The notes under the pieces were generated by a model that saw only the letters and a program-made list of their open reading frames with translations, did not search any database and was not told the DNA's origin. Below, piece after piece: positions 17,302-28,135 of a stretch of 64,000 bases of DNA. Position 1 is the first letter of the stretch. Every line of letters starts with the position of its first letter. A program made the translations under genes and the position numbers. Where the stretch lies: positions 171,189 through 235,188 of the forward strand of contig JBBCJX010000034.1 of the NCBI GenBank assembly GCA_037189985.1, read 5' to 3'. Source of the stretch: UBA2031 sp037189985 (GTDB taxonomy: Bacteria > Pseudomonadota > Gammaproteobacteria > Pseudomonadales > Moraxellaceae).

Positions 17302-20300
17302 ATGAACAGCCTGAAAAGATTACGCATTGCCGCCTTGGCGTTTGCCTACGGCATGTCTGCGGTATCGCCCGCGATGGCGGATGATTCGGAAATCTATATC
17401 GGCGGCGTGAGTTCGGGTAACTCGGGCGGTCAGCCCAATGTGCTCATGCTGCTGGATACCTCCGGCAGTATGCTGTTCCCCATGTATGACAAATACCCGA
17501 CAGGGCACCCTCAGGCGGGCAGTACGGTAAGCACGGCAGGTTGTAAGGATTCTATCAATCAAACTCTTGATTGCGCAGCCAGTGAAGATGACCGTCGCAG
17601 TCGTCACCTGCTCAATGCAGTCAAGCGCATCTTGGAAAACATGGACGGCAATATCCGGGTCGGTATTGCACGCTACAACAGTGACAGTAGCGGCGGCCGT
17701 GTTATTTATCCGGTGAAATCACTGTCGGCGCGTGCCTCCACGGCAGCAACGGAAGACCGTACTTACAACCTGTCGGTTTCGGCGGCGGATGCACATCAGA
17801 GTGGCTCCAATGGCAGCAATATAGACCTTTCCAGCAGCACCTTGCTGTTGGGCGATACACCGGTTCAAACCAGTACGCTGACATCAACCAGCAGCAATCA
17901 GGTACATGTGACCGGGTCCAATACTCCCAGTACGAATTATTATGGCGACCAATCCGTTTTGCCATTGGGGGCGTATTTTTATTACCGGAATAACGCAAAG
18001 ACTTCCTATTACAACTCTGCAACCAGTATTGGTCTTAAATACAATGTCAGTATTCCTCAGGGAGCTGAGATAGTTTCAGCTGAGTTGGTGATGACACGTA
18101 ACACAGGGAGGATTGTTGGGCTTAGTACGACAGATTGCGGAACGTCGCGCGGATGTTACCCGAATGCCGATAGCTCGGGCTCTTTTGCCGTGGCACTAGA
18201 CTTCCAGAATGCAGTCTCGCCGGGGGATTATGGTTCCGGAAATAACCGAGTAGATGGCAGCAACCGTAGCTATTCTGGTGGTGTATTGAGCACCACTGTC
18301 AACATTGGTGCTAGCGAGTTGACTGCTAGCAACACCAGCAAGACAGTTGACGTGAAAAATCAGATACAGGCGATGGTGAACAACAGCGGCTGGTCCACTT
18401 CTTCATACTTGGCCTTACGTTTGCGTGGCACGAATAATGATCTTGCTTCCCCTATTGGGTTGCCGTTGCTTGGTGGAATTCTTGTGACAAGTGGTCGTGC
18501 CATTGGTGTGCCTAGCCTCAAGATCGTCTGGAACGAATCTTCGGATGCCATGTACACCGGCGTACAGTTTTCGGGCGTTGATATTCCACGTGGTGCCACT
18601 ATCAACAGTGCCAGCCTGCAGTTCACGGCCAGCCAGGCTGCCACTGGCACGGCCCAGTTCGAGATCAAGACTGACCCCTCTGCTATTCCTGAGGCGTTCA
18701 GCAGCATCCAGCATCTGGACGCGACACGCTGGAACGGTGGCTCCACCACGACCTGGAATCCTGGGAACTGGACCAATGGCACGACATACTCCGCCAATGT
18801 AGCGAGCATCCTGCAAGCACATGTCAACCAGAGCAGTTTCTGTGGTGGTCTCGGAGTGGCATTTCGTCTTCGTCAGACCGGGGTTTACAGCCCGAGCAAT
18901 ACCAATACCCGCCGTTATGCGTCCAGTTATGACGGCAATGCTGCCAAGGCACCGCGTCTGGTGGTTAACTACACCCTGCCCGATGAAGATGCCGACACCT
19001 GCTTGCGCGCGTCGCGCACTGTGTCGGTGCGTAGTGGTACGGATGATGGCGAAATCTACAGTGGTACGGAAAAGCTGAATAGCGCCGCTGCTGCACTCAG
19101 GTCGCAAACGGACGTGGGGTTGCGTTTTGCCAATCTGACGGTGCCGCAGGGGGCCACCATTCGTACTGTGACCTTGAAACTTAAGGCATCGAATACGCCA
19201 AGCGCCGCCAATCGTGGCAACTTCACCGTGAAGGGGGCGAAACTGGCGAATGTGGATACCTTCAGTAGCAGTAACACCATTGCCTCGTTGCTGACAAATG
19301 CCACTAGCGCCTCGCAAAGCTTTCCGGTATCGGCCTGGACATCGGGGACCTCTTACGAGTTCATCAGCAGCCATACGGGCAGCGGCAAGGCTTCTTCGAA
19401 TCTGGTGGGCGCCATCCAGGAGATCGTCGATCAGTCTACTTGGAGTCCTGGCAATGGCATGGCCTTGTTGCTGAAAGGTGACAGAAGCAATACCAGCAGT
19501 TGTGGCACCAGCTACCCCTGCTTCCACCAAGCAGATGTCGGTTCAGCCAGCGCGGCTGCGCTGGTCGTTACCTATGAGTCCAATGATCGTAACGATGGCT
19601 ACAAGACGGTTCGCCAAGATCTCATGGAACTGATGGACACCATGGTGGGCGCCTACTACGGTGGCGGTACGCCCATGGGCGAGTCTGCTTATGAGGCAGC
19701 GCTTTACATGAAGGGTGGTGCGCCTTTCTACGGCAAAGGATCGAGTTATACCGACTCCAGACCCGCCCAGAATGCAGCCTATACACAGTATCTCTCTCCG
19801 GTGGATGGAGGTACGTGTCAGTCCAACAACATCATCATGCTGACCGACGGTGCGCCATCCAATGACGCGGACAACAAGAGTACAGGCGGAACTTGTTCCG
19901 GCTCTTGGGACTGTATGAAGAAAACGGCAGCCAACCTGAAAGCTACGGGCTTTACCCATGGTTCTCCTACTCTGCAGTCTTATGTGTCTACCTATACCAT
20001 CGGCTTTGGTCCCGAGGTGGCGAATACCACCTCGGATGCTTATAAAGGACTTGCAGCAGTTGCAGCCTCGGGGGGCGGTGATTTCTTCCCGGCTTCCGAT
20101 GTGGACTCGCTGGTGGCGAGCTTCGAGACCATCTTTGCTCGTCTTACCGATTCCAATGGCACCATGGCATCGCCGGGTGTAGCTGTGAACCAGTTGAACC
20201 GTACCCAGCATCTGGACCAGTTGTATTACGGCGTGTTCAAGCCCCAGACCAGTAAACGCTGGCCGGGCAATCTGAAGCGTTATCGCTTGAAAGTGGATGA

Positions 20301-22284
20301 TACTGGCGCGACTGTGGTGGACATTGAGGACCGTGCTGCCATTTCCACTTCGACCAAGTATTTCGATGCCAATGCCAAAAGCTGGTGGAGCAGTACGGTA
20401 GATGGCAATGAGGCTGACAAGGGGGGGGCAGCCTCCAAACAGACTTCCGCTCTCAAGGTATACACGGACAACCCCGCCAACAATGTTCTGTCGGAGCTGA
20501 ATCAAGCATCACCGCCGACAGGCATGGCAGCGGATGATGTGCAGTGGATTCGGGGCTATGACGTGGATAATGACAATGCTCAGGGGCCGAACGGGTTCCG
20601 CCAAGCCATGGGTGCGCCCATGCACGCGCAACCGGTCATGCTGGTAGCACCCAACAATACGGATTACACCGTATATGTGGGTACCAATGATGGCTTGCTC
20701 CATGCCATTGACAGCGCCACAGGCAGCCACAGGTGGGCTTGGTTGCCGAGTGATTTGCAGGGCAATGTGACGGGGCTCCGCTCCAACAATCCCATGGGTA
20801 ATGGTGGCCTGCCGATCTACGGGTTGGATGGCAACTGGACCATGATTGGGGTCTCGGGCGAAAGCAGCAAGCGCCTGTTGATAGGAGGTATGCGTCAAGG
20901 TGGCAGCAATTATTATGCGCTCAAGGTGGATCGCAACTACACGCTTGCACCCCAACTGACTTGGGTGATCCGCCCCAATACGCGTTCAGAGTTCAATCGT
21001 CTGGGGCGTACTTGGTCGCAGCCACAATTCACTTATGTGCGCCTCAACGGCACGGATGGCTCAGGCAATGCCACGACCACTGTCACGCCGGTCATGGTTT
21101 TTGGTGGTGGTCTGGATTTCGCCAAGTATGAGGGTGGCTCTGCTACGCCGGCCGGTACGGGAGGGGATCTGGGTAATGCTGTGTACATGGTGAATGCCCA
21201 GACAGGTGAATTGATCTGGTGGGCATCCAGCAGCGCGACAGCGACTAACAGTTCGGCCAACAATGTAACAGCGCTCAAGTACTCTGTGCCTGGTAGTGTG
21301 CGCGTCGTTGACAAGAACGGCGATGGTTATGCTGACCATCTCTACTTTGGAGATGTGGGAGGACAGATATTCCGTGTTGATATCGACAACACCAAGGCAG
21401 CGCCAAAACTGGTGAAGCGCGTGGCACTGCTTGCTCAGCTTGGCAATGCTGAAACAGTAGGCAAGGCTAATGATCGCCGTTTCTATGAGGCGCCGGCAGT
21501 GGAGTATGCGCTGGACAGTGTCAAGGAGCTCTATGCTGCCGTTGCCATTGGTTCGGGGGATCGCAACTTCCCCAAGAGCAATCGCACTACGGCAGAGCGG
21601 TTCTACGTGATTCGGGATTACGATGCTGCGCGCTTCGACATAGTGGCGAATTATGATGCGGCTAAGCCGACGGCAGCCTACATGGATGAAGCGGGCAAGG
21701 GCTATAACGGTACGCCGGATCTGGCTACCTATGCAGCAGCGTTCAACAATGGCAATCTGGCGGATCTGTCGAGTACCTTCGGGGCATCAGCGACGACGGC
21801 CGCCGATGCCAAGAAGGGCTGGCGGCTGAACATGCCGACAACCGGAGAGAAGGTACTATCCAGCCCGTTCATTTTCAGTCAGAAGCAGAGTAATGGTACG
21901 CAGCAGTATCGGATCAGCTTTAACTCCTTTGCTCCTGACAGCATTGCAGCTTCCGGTTGTTCGCCTATCTCGGGTTCTACCAATGTCTGGAATGTCCTGC
22001 TGAGCAATGCGGCTCCGAGCAATGCGCAAAATAGCGGGACGGCTTCGGATCGTTACGTGGAAGGGGTGGCCAGCGGTATTACAGGCAGTGGCGTCCCCAT
22101 GATCCTGAAACCAGATGGCGATGATGATGGTAGTGATCCTGATCCTGACGATCCCCCTCCTCCAGGGTGTAATGCAAAGTTGGTAGATTTGAGTGGTACC
22201 AGCGGTACTGTCGTGGGGGATGCGCCCTGCGGACTTGGTGTCATGCAGCGAACCCGCTGGTTCGACCGCCGTACCAGCGAATAA
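17302..22284 (+). CDS. pilY1: Type IV pilus tip adhesin PilY1 with an interrupted von Willebrand A domain
   Basis: PilY1/PilC is the pilus tip protein involved in adhesion, surface sensing and pilus extension. The start has a clear AGGAGGT site. A signal peptide (residues 1-27, ending AMA) is followed by a VWA domain whose MIDAS motif DTSGS lies near residue 52. The domain is interrupted at about residue 140 by some 620 residues carrying three beta-sandwich-like modules that share the signature IPQGA.I.SA.L (near 251, 428 and 615). It then resumes (TPMGESAYEAA, IIMLTDGAPS). The C-terminal half is the PilC-type beta-propeller with the calcium loop DKNGDGYADHLYFGD. The product, 1660 residues, is longer than usual PilY1. 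The tail is Asp/Pro-rich. Confidence 0.93.
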   Translation: MNSLKRLRIAALAFAYGMSAVSPAMADDSEIYIGGVSSGNSGGQPNVLMLLDTSGSMLFPMYDKYPTGHPQAGSTVSTAGCKDSINQTLDCAASEDDRRSRHLLNAVKRILENMDGNIRVGIARYNSDSSGGRVIYPVKSLSARASTAATEDRTYNLSVSAADAHQSGSNGSNIDLSSSTLLLGDTPVQTSTLTSTSSNQVHVTGSNTPSTNYYGDQSVLPLGAYFYYRNNAKTSYYNSATSIGLKYNVSIPQGAEIVSAELVMTRNTGRIVGLSTTDCGTSRGCYPNADSSGSFAVALDFQNAVSPGDYGSGNNRVDGSNRSYSGGVLSTTVNIGASELTASNTSKTVDVKNQIQAMVNNSGWSTSSYLALRLRGTNNDLASPIGLPLLGGILVTSGRAIGVPSLKIVWNESSDAMYTGVQFSGVDIPRGATINSASLQFTASQAATGTAQFEIKTDPSAIPEAFSSIQHLDATRWNGGSTTTWNPGNWTNGTTYSANVASILQAHVNQSSFCGGLGVAFRLRQTGVYSPSNTNTRRYASSYDGNAAKAPRLVVNYTLPDEDADTCLRASRTVSVRSGTDDGEIYSGTEKLNSAAAALRSQTDVGLRFANLTVPQGATIRTVTLKLKASNTPSAANRGNFTVKGAKLANVDTFSSSNTIASLLTNATSASQSFPVSAWTSGTSYEFISSHTGSGKASSNLVGAIQEIVDQSTWSPGNGMALLLKGDRSNTSSCGTSYPCFHQADVGSASAAALVVTYESNDRNDGYKTVRQDLMELMDTMVGAYYGGGTPMGESAYEAALYMKGGAPFYGKGSSYTDSRPAQNAAYTQYLSPVDGGTCQSNNIIMLTDGAPSNDADNKSTGGTCSGSWDCMKKTAANLKATGFTHGSPTLQSYVSTYTIGFGPEVANTTSDAYKGLAAVAASGGGDFFPASDVDSLVASFETIFARLTDSNGTMASPGVAVNQLNRTQHLDQLYYGVFKPQTSKRWPGNLKRYRLKVDDTGATVVDIEDRAAISTSTKYFDANAKSWWSSTVDGNEADKGGAASKQTSALKVYTDNPANNVLSELNQASPPTGMAADDVQWIRGYDVDNDNAQGPNGFRQAMGAPMHAQPVMLVAPNNTDYTVYVGTNDGLLHAIDSATGSHRWAWLPSDLQGNVTGLRSNNPMGNGGLPIYGLDGNWTMIGVSGESSKRLLIGGMRQGGSNYYALKVDRNYTLAPQLTWVIRPNTRSEFNRLGRTWSQPQFTYVRLNGTDGSGNATTTVTPVMVFGGGLDFAKYEGGSATPAGTGGDLGNAVYMVNAQTGELIWWASSSATATNSSANNVTALKYSVPGSVRVVDKNGDGYADHLYFGDVGGQIFRVDIDNTKAAPKLVKRVALLAQLGNAETVGKANDRRFYEAPAVEYALDSVKELYAAVAIGSGDRNFPKSNRTTAERFYVIRDYDAARFDIVANYDAAKPTAAYMDEAGKGYNGTPDLATYAAAFNNGNLADLSSTFGASATTAADAKKGWRLNMPTTGEKVLSSPFIFSQKQSNGTQQYRISFNSFAPDSIAASGCSPISGSTNVWNVLLSNAAPSNAQNSGTASDRYVEGVASGITGSGVPMILKPDGDDDGSDPDPDDPPPPGCNAKLVDLSGTSGTVVGDAPCGLGVMQRTRWFDRRTSE

Positions 22285-22393
22285 CGATGGCAAGAGGTGG
22301 GGGTGTTTTCGCCCCCTGTCTTGTGCAGTAGCCTGTGAGTGATGGTGCGGGTGTGATAGCGTGGCCTCGTGCGATTTTGAGGAAGAACGGAAA

Positions 22394-22834
22394 ATGCGTA
22401 ATGAAAAAGGCGTCACCCTGCTGGAACTGATGATCGTGGTGGTGATCGTGTCCATTCTTGCTGCTTTCGGCTACCCCGCTTACCAGCGCTCTGTACAGGC
22501 TGGCAACAGGACAACTGTGCAGGGGGACTTGGAGGCTGCTGCTGCTGCCATGGGTGCTTACCGCGCGCAGACCTTTTCGTACACTGGAGCCACTCTGGGA
22601 GCCGCTGGTACTTTCCGTGATCGCTCGCCTGATGCTGGTGTCCAGTATTACCAGCTGTCTTTTAAGGACAGCGGAGCAACCAACAACCCGAGCAACGAAT
22701 TCATCATCTTGGCTGTTCCTGTTGGCCCTGCCGTTGGAACAGGTGCATTGGCCATCAACCAACTTGGTCAGCGTTGTTGGGATCCGGATGATGACACGGA
22801 CTGTGTCCCGGGAACTGCCGGGCAAGGTTGGTGA
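22394..22834 (+). CDS. pilE: Type IV minor pilin PilE
   Basis: This minor pilin ends the operon. The 146-residue product has a five-residue leader (MRNEKG), mature start VTLLELMIVV with Glu5, and the typical kinked helix ending GYPAYQRSVQ. The small globular head ends in a disulfide-sized cysteine pair (RCWDPDDDTDC). The ATG at 22394 has GAGGAAG eight bases upstream. It corresponds to Pseudomonas PilE (the minor pilin), not to the Neisseria major pilin of the same name. A pilY2 homologue between pilY1 and pilE is absent. A hairpin terminator follows. Confidence 0.87.
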   Translation: MRNEKGVTLLELMIVVVIVSILAAFGYPAYQRSVQAGNRTTVQGDLEAAAAAMGAYRAQTFSYTGATLGAAGTFRDRSPDAGVQYYQLSFKDSGATNNPSNEFIILAVPVGPAVGTGALAINQLGQRCWDPDDDTDCVPGTAGQGW

Positions 22835-22843
22835 TGTTCTGTT

Positions 22844-22880
22844 GAAAAAAAGACCCGTCGTGCAGGCGGGTCTTTTATTT
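22844..22880 (+). terminator. Terminator of the fimU-pilE operon
   Basis: GACCCG and CGGGTC arms (22852-22872) with an A-run before and a T-rich run after (TTTTATTTTTT). It lies just past pilE and separates it from the convergent fimT-like gene, which it could also serve. Confidence 0.85.
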
Positions 22881-22945
22881 TTTAATGCATGCCCTTTGAT
22901 TTTGTTCTCGGGCCGCTAACGAGAATTGCCCTTAGTAGCAGTTCA

Positions 22946-23494
22946 TCAGTTCGGGCAGGATATGCTTTCTCCGGGCGTGATATCCGGAATGCCATCATCG
23001 TTTAGGTCCCGCGCCAGGCGAGCTCGCCCCGATTTGTTAATCACAAGTGCCCGTGCGAACCGGGGATTCAGGCTGACCGGGCAATAAATGAACGTACCGT
23101 TGTAAGCCAGTGTCAGCCCATTGATATTCATTTGCAGCATGTGTGTCTGGCGAAATGAGCGCCAAGTGGTTTTTCCTCTAGTGTTGGCCGGATAATGTCG
23201 AAGAATGGTTTTGTCGGGGGCTGCGGGATTGCCTGAGAACAGGATGAGTGGCTGATCCCAGTCGTGGCTACAGTACAAGCCATCTAATGAGGGGCATAAG
23301 GTGGTGATTTTGCGATGCGTCATTGCCAAGTGGCGGGCCTCATGAATGCCGAGGGCAAGACGGTTGATGGCTGTTGTCGCATGGTTACGTTCTTGCAGTG
23401 TTTGCCAGCCACTCATGCCGTACATCAGCAAACTGCTTGAGACGAATAGTGTTATTAAAAGCTCGATGAGCGTCATTCCCTGATGCGGCTTCAT
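22946..23494 (-). CDS. fimT: GspH/FimT-family prepilin
   Basis: This is a second FimT/GspH-type pseudopilin. The leader MKPHQG precedes MTLIELLITLF with Glu5 and a hydrophobic helix; the head contains CPSLDGLYC and ends ESISCPN, as in FimT/GspH proteins. GGAGG lies five bases before the ATG at 23494, favouring it over an in-frame start at 23506. Gamma-proteobacterial FimT proteins have been linked to DNA binding during natural transformation, but this cannot be claimed here. It is oriented against the main pilin operon, whereas in Pseudomonas fimT and fimU are neighbours in the same direction. Confidence 0.8.
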   Translation of the reverse strand: MKPHQGMTLIELLITLFVSSSLLMYGMSGWQTLQERNHATTAINRLALGIHEARHLAMTHRKITTLCPSLDGLYCSHDWDQPLILFSGNPAAPDKTILRHYPANTRGKTTWRSFRQTHMLQMNINGLTLAYNGTFIYCPVSLNPRFARALVINKSGRARLARDLNDDGIPDITPGESISCPN

Positions 23495-23594
23495 GAAAAC
23501 CTCCATGTTTCATGATGATCGGAGACATAGTCTGGTCATGATCATGATTGCTGGCATGGGCCGGTTAATGCAGTTCTTGTGAGAAATTTCTGAA

Positions 23595-24677
23595 ATGAAT
23601 GTGGTTGTGGTGGGCGGAGGTGTTATCGGTCTGATGACAGCCCGAGAGCTGGCACTTGCGGGTTGTCGCGTTACTGTTCTGGAGCGGGGCGAAACAGGAA
23701 AAGAGGCATCATGGGCAGGAGGAGGTATCGTCTCTCCTTTGTATCCTTGGCGCTATTCTGCTCCGGTTACTGCATTAAGCAGGGAGGCGCAGAAATCCTA
23801 TCCCGGATTGTCCCTTGCCTTACGTGATGAAACTGGCATTGATCCTGAGTTGTACGCATGCGGCCTCTTGATGCTTGATGCGGAGGATGCTCGCGATGCC
23901 ATTTCATGGGCATCGGTTCATGATCAAAGCCTGCATCGTCTGGGTGATGGCCAGTTGCAGCAGCAGTTTCTGGGACTTGCCGCGCATTGGCGAGCAGGGC
24001 TCTGGATGCCGTCATTGGCAAATATCCGTAATCCCCGCTTGCTCAAAGCCTTGAGGGCCTCATTGCGGATATTGCATGTGGATATTCATGAGCATACGGA
24101 GGTGGCACGCTGGCAAAAGAGGGCACGAGGCGTGGTTTCTGCAGTGGTATCGGATGGCCGTATATTTCCTGCTGATGCCTTTGTGGTTTGTTGTGGGGCC
24201 TGGAGCCGGAGTGTTTTGTCGCAGGCCGATGAGACTTGGCAGCTGCCCATACGCCCGGTGCATGGGCAGATGCTGTTGTACAGGCTGTTGCCAGGTGAGC
24301 TGCCTTGCATTGTGATGGCTGGCGGAAGATATGTGATTCCTCGCCTGGATGGCCATGTTCTTTGTGGCTCTACCCAGGAGGAACGGGGGTTCGAAAAGTC
24401 TGTGACATCGGAGGCGCGTATTGAACTCGAACAAGCTGCCTCTTTGTTGTGGCCTGAGCTAGGCAGGAAAAAACCGATAGGACACTGGGCCGGGCTAAGA
24501 CCGGGGACACCGAACGGTATTCCCTTCATCGGGCCGGTGCCCGGTTTGGAAAATCTATGGGTAAATGCAGGTCATCATCGCAATGGCCTGGTTTTGGCCC
24601 CAGCCTCGGCGAGGCTGTTGGCTGATTTATTGCTCAAGAGGGAGACTACCTTGGACCCACGGCCTTATCAGCTATAG
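23595..24677 (+). CDS. thiO: FAD-dependent glycine oxidase ThiO
   Basis: ThiO oxidises glycine to the imine used to build the thiazole ring of thiamine. The product of 360 residues opens with a Rossmann FAD motif (VVVVGGGVIGLMTARELA) and continues with the GKEASWAGGGI segment and the DAO-family C-terminus (GLRPGTPNGIPFIGP, HHRNGLVLAPAS). It is separate from the other thi genes; a lone thiO beside pilRS is the arrangement recalled from Pseudomonas. Other amino-acid oxidases of the DAO family remain possible. A sigma-54-like sequence lies just upstream. Confidence 0.85.
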   Translation: MNVVVVGGGVIGLMTARELALAGCRVTVLERGETGKEASWAGGGIVSPLYPWRYSAPVTALSREAQKSYPGLSLALRDETGIDPELYACGLLMLDAEDARDAISWASVHDQSLHRLGDGQLQQQFLGLAAHWRAGLWMPSLANIRNPRLLKALRASLRILHVDIHEHTEVARWQKRARGVVSAVVSDGRIFPADAFVVCCGAWSRSVLSQADETWQLPIRPVHGQMLLYRLLPGELPCIVMAGGRYVIPRLDGHVLCGSTQEERGFEKSVTSEARIELEQAASLLWPELGRKKPIGHWAGLRPGTPNGIPFIGPVPGLENLWVNAGHHRNGLVLAPASARLLADLLLKRETTLDPRPYQL

Positions 24678-24758
24678 CTATGGTTTATCCATGTTGGCCT
24701 GTAGCCTTTGCGGGCGAGGGAAAATCCCGTACAGGTACGAATGAGTTGATAGTTACTG

Positions 24759-26135
<1,377 letters not shown>

Positions 26136-26149
26136 GTCCGGCTCGTGGC

Positions 26150-27757
26150 TTAGTTGAGTTTGTCGGAGTGGGCGAAAGTGATGCGAAAACAGGCACCGCT
26201 GCTGCGGGGAATATAATCCAGCCTTGCCTGGTTGGCTTCACAGATTTCGCGTGAGAGATATAGCCCCAGTCCAGTACCGCTGCTTTCCGTGGTGAAAAAG
26301 GGTTCGAACAGGTGTTCAAGCTGTTCTGGTGTCATTCCCGGGCCATCGTCAATGATATCGAGGCAGGGTTGGTCGTTCACTGTCAGTCGTCCGGCGGCGA
26401 GCAGAATATGCGACTTGCCAGTGCGCTTGAGGCTGTAACGCAGTCCATTCATGACCAGATTGCTGACCACTTGATAGAGCTGTGGCGGGTCGAAGCGGAT
26501 GCCGCGATCTGTATCCAGCAATTGCAGATCGATACGTGTATTACTATCTGGCAGTGCCAGATATTCCTCACGAAACTCCTTCAGCCACTCGTTCAGCATG
26601 AAGGTTTGTGGAGATGAGGGTTGGCGACGCGATACGCTCAATACATTCTCGACTACCCCGTTCATGCGCAGGCAGTGCTGGCTGATGATGTCCAGCAGTC
26701 GCCGGTCCGGCCCTGAAATGACCTCAGACTCGGCCAGTAGTTGCGTGGCATGGCTGATGGCGCCAAGGGGATTACGGACCTCATGAGCAATACTGGCTGT
26801 CAGGCGACCAAGTGATGCCAGCTTCAGTTGCTGGGCTTGCTGGGTGAGTTGGGTGTTGTCTTCCAGAAAAAGCAGGACAGGGCTGCTGTCACTGCCAGGA
26901 TTGAGCCTGGCAAAACTGGTGCTTATCTCGGGGCAGTCCTGCATGTTGCGAAACGGAGTGGAGCGTAGCTGGGGGTTTTGCTCCCAAGCATAGAGTGCTG
27001 CGTCCAGCAGGATGGATGCTTCGGAGAGGGGGCTGAACATGCGGATATTGCTGTCCAGCCCCAGCAACTGGCGGGCAGAGTCATTGCTGAGCAGCACGCG
27101 CCCTTGTGTGTCGATGGCAATGATGCCGGTACGCATGCGCCGGATGATCTGTTCGTTCAGTCGTTGCAGGTCGGCAATGTCCTGGGCCCGCAATGCGGCC
27201 AGTGCTTCTCCCTGGCGCATGCGGTGCACGATGATCTGGCTGAAAAGCGCCATGGCAAAGAAGCTGATGCCCATGATGGAGGTCTGGGCAAGTGCCAGCG
27301 GCGAGAAAAGGTTGTCGTTGCTGAGTGAGATGTAGAACTGCTCGTAGAGAATGGCAATGGCTGCTATGGCGGCAACAAGTGCGCCCATGCGGCCGGCCAG
27401 CAGAATGTTGCCGGCCGCAATGACCACGAGGAAAAGCAGGCCGAGCTGTGTATTGAGCTCGCCTGTGGCATGCGTCATCAGGGTCAGTACAAGGATGTCC
27501 AGCAACAGCAGCATGAAGCTATAGGTGGGAATCTGTCGTCTTGGCTGTCGCAGGAAAAGGACGGCGGAAATGGTGGTGATGAAATAGCCAAGTGCCGTGG
27601 CGAGGAAAAGTGGCCGGTTCAGGCCACCTATCATGGGCATGACGGGCTTGAGTGCGAAAACACTGATCAGCAGGATGGAAAGAAGAAAGCGGTACCACGC
27701 GTAGATACGCAGCAGGCGCCAGTCTTCATTTTCCCGGGCGGGTGACTCCTGGCTCAC
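26150..27757 (-). CDS. pilS: Type IV pilus sensor histidine kinase PilS
   Basis: PilS is the membrane sensor kinase for PilR. Six hydrophobic segments fill residues 18-165, then a PAS-like domain (GIIAIDTQGRVLLSNDSARQLLG), a HisKA box with the phosphoacceptor in SIAHEVRNPLGAIS, and the ATPase motifs IDDGPGM and GTGLGLYLS. I place the start at a GTG at 27757, where GTGA overlaps the stop of the upstream small gene by four bases; an upstream in-frame start at 27865 would lie inside that gene. The product then has 535 residues, the usual PilS length. Confidence 0.93.
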   Translation of the reverse strand: MSQESPARENEDWRLLRIYAWYRFLLSILLISVFALKPVMPMIGGLNRPLFLATALGYFITTISAVLFLRQPRRQIPTYSFMLLLLDILVLTLMTHATGELNTQLGLLFLVVIAAGNILLAGRMGALVAAIAAIAILYEQFYISLSNDNLFSPLALAQTSIMGISFFAMALFSQIIVHRMRQGEALAALRAQDIADLQRLNEQIIRRMRTGIIAIDTQGRVLLSNDSARQLLGLDSNIRMFSPLSEASILLDAALYAWEQNPQLRSTPFRNMQDCPEISTSFARLNPGSDSSPVLLFLEDNTQLTQQAQQLKLASLGRLTASIAHEVRNPLGAISHATQLLAESEVISGPDRRLLDIISQHCLRMNGVVENVLSVSRRQPSSPQTFMLNEWLKEFREEYLALPDSNTRIDLQLLDTDRGIRFDPPQLYQVVSNLVMNGLRYSLKRTGKSHILLAAGRLTVNDQPCLDIIDDGPGMTPEQLEHLFEPFFTTESSGTGLGLYLSREICEANQARLDYIPRSSGACFRITFAHSDKLN

Positions 27758-28005
27758 CGGCGGGGCTCGCGCAGGAAAGCATCGCGGTGTGCCTCGGAGC
27801 AGAAAAATTCGCCACGGGATTGTGTGCTTTCTCCCTCGGGGATGTGCACATTGCACCAGGCACAACGACGCATGATCTGGTTTCCGGATGCTGGAGAAGC
27901 CGTATTCCCGTTTTGTGATGCGGAGGCAGGCAGCAGCCTCTGTACCAGGCGGAAAACGGCCCAGATGACAATACCCAGCAGAATGAGGCGAAGCAGCATA
28001 CCCAT
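27754..28005 (-). CDS. Small PP0621-family membrane protein with a zinc-ribbon-like motif
   Basis: The 83-residue product has one N-terminal transmembrane helix (LLRLILLGIVIWAVFRLV) and a short Cys/His cluster, CAWCNVHIPEGE followed by FFCSEAHR. This matches the PP0621 family found next to pilS in pseudomonads; its role is unknown. The ATG at 28005 has AGGGA upstream; in-frame starts at 28068 and 27999 are alternatives. The gene overlaps pilS by four bases, which implies translational coupling and suggests a link to the PilSR system. The zinc binding is inferred from the motif. Confidence 0.72.
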   Translation of the reverse strand: MGMLLRLILLGIVIWAVFRLVQRLLPASASQNGNTASPASGNQIMRRCAWCNVHIPEGESTQSRGEFFCSEAHRDAFLREPRR

Positions 28006-28135
28006 GCGAGCATCCCTGGATGAGAAGAGGTGGAAATGATGTGGAGTCTTTCCTGCCTCTTCGGGCAAATGACGTATATGGCGCCCTAGTCTATCCTATG
28101 CACCCGCTCGTTTCGCCAGCCCGACAGGAACTGTC

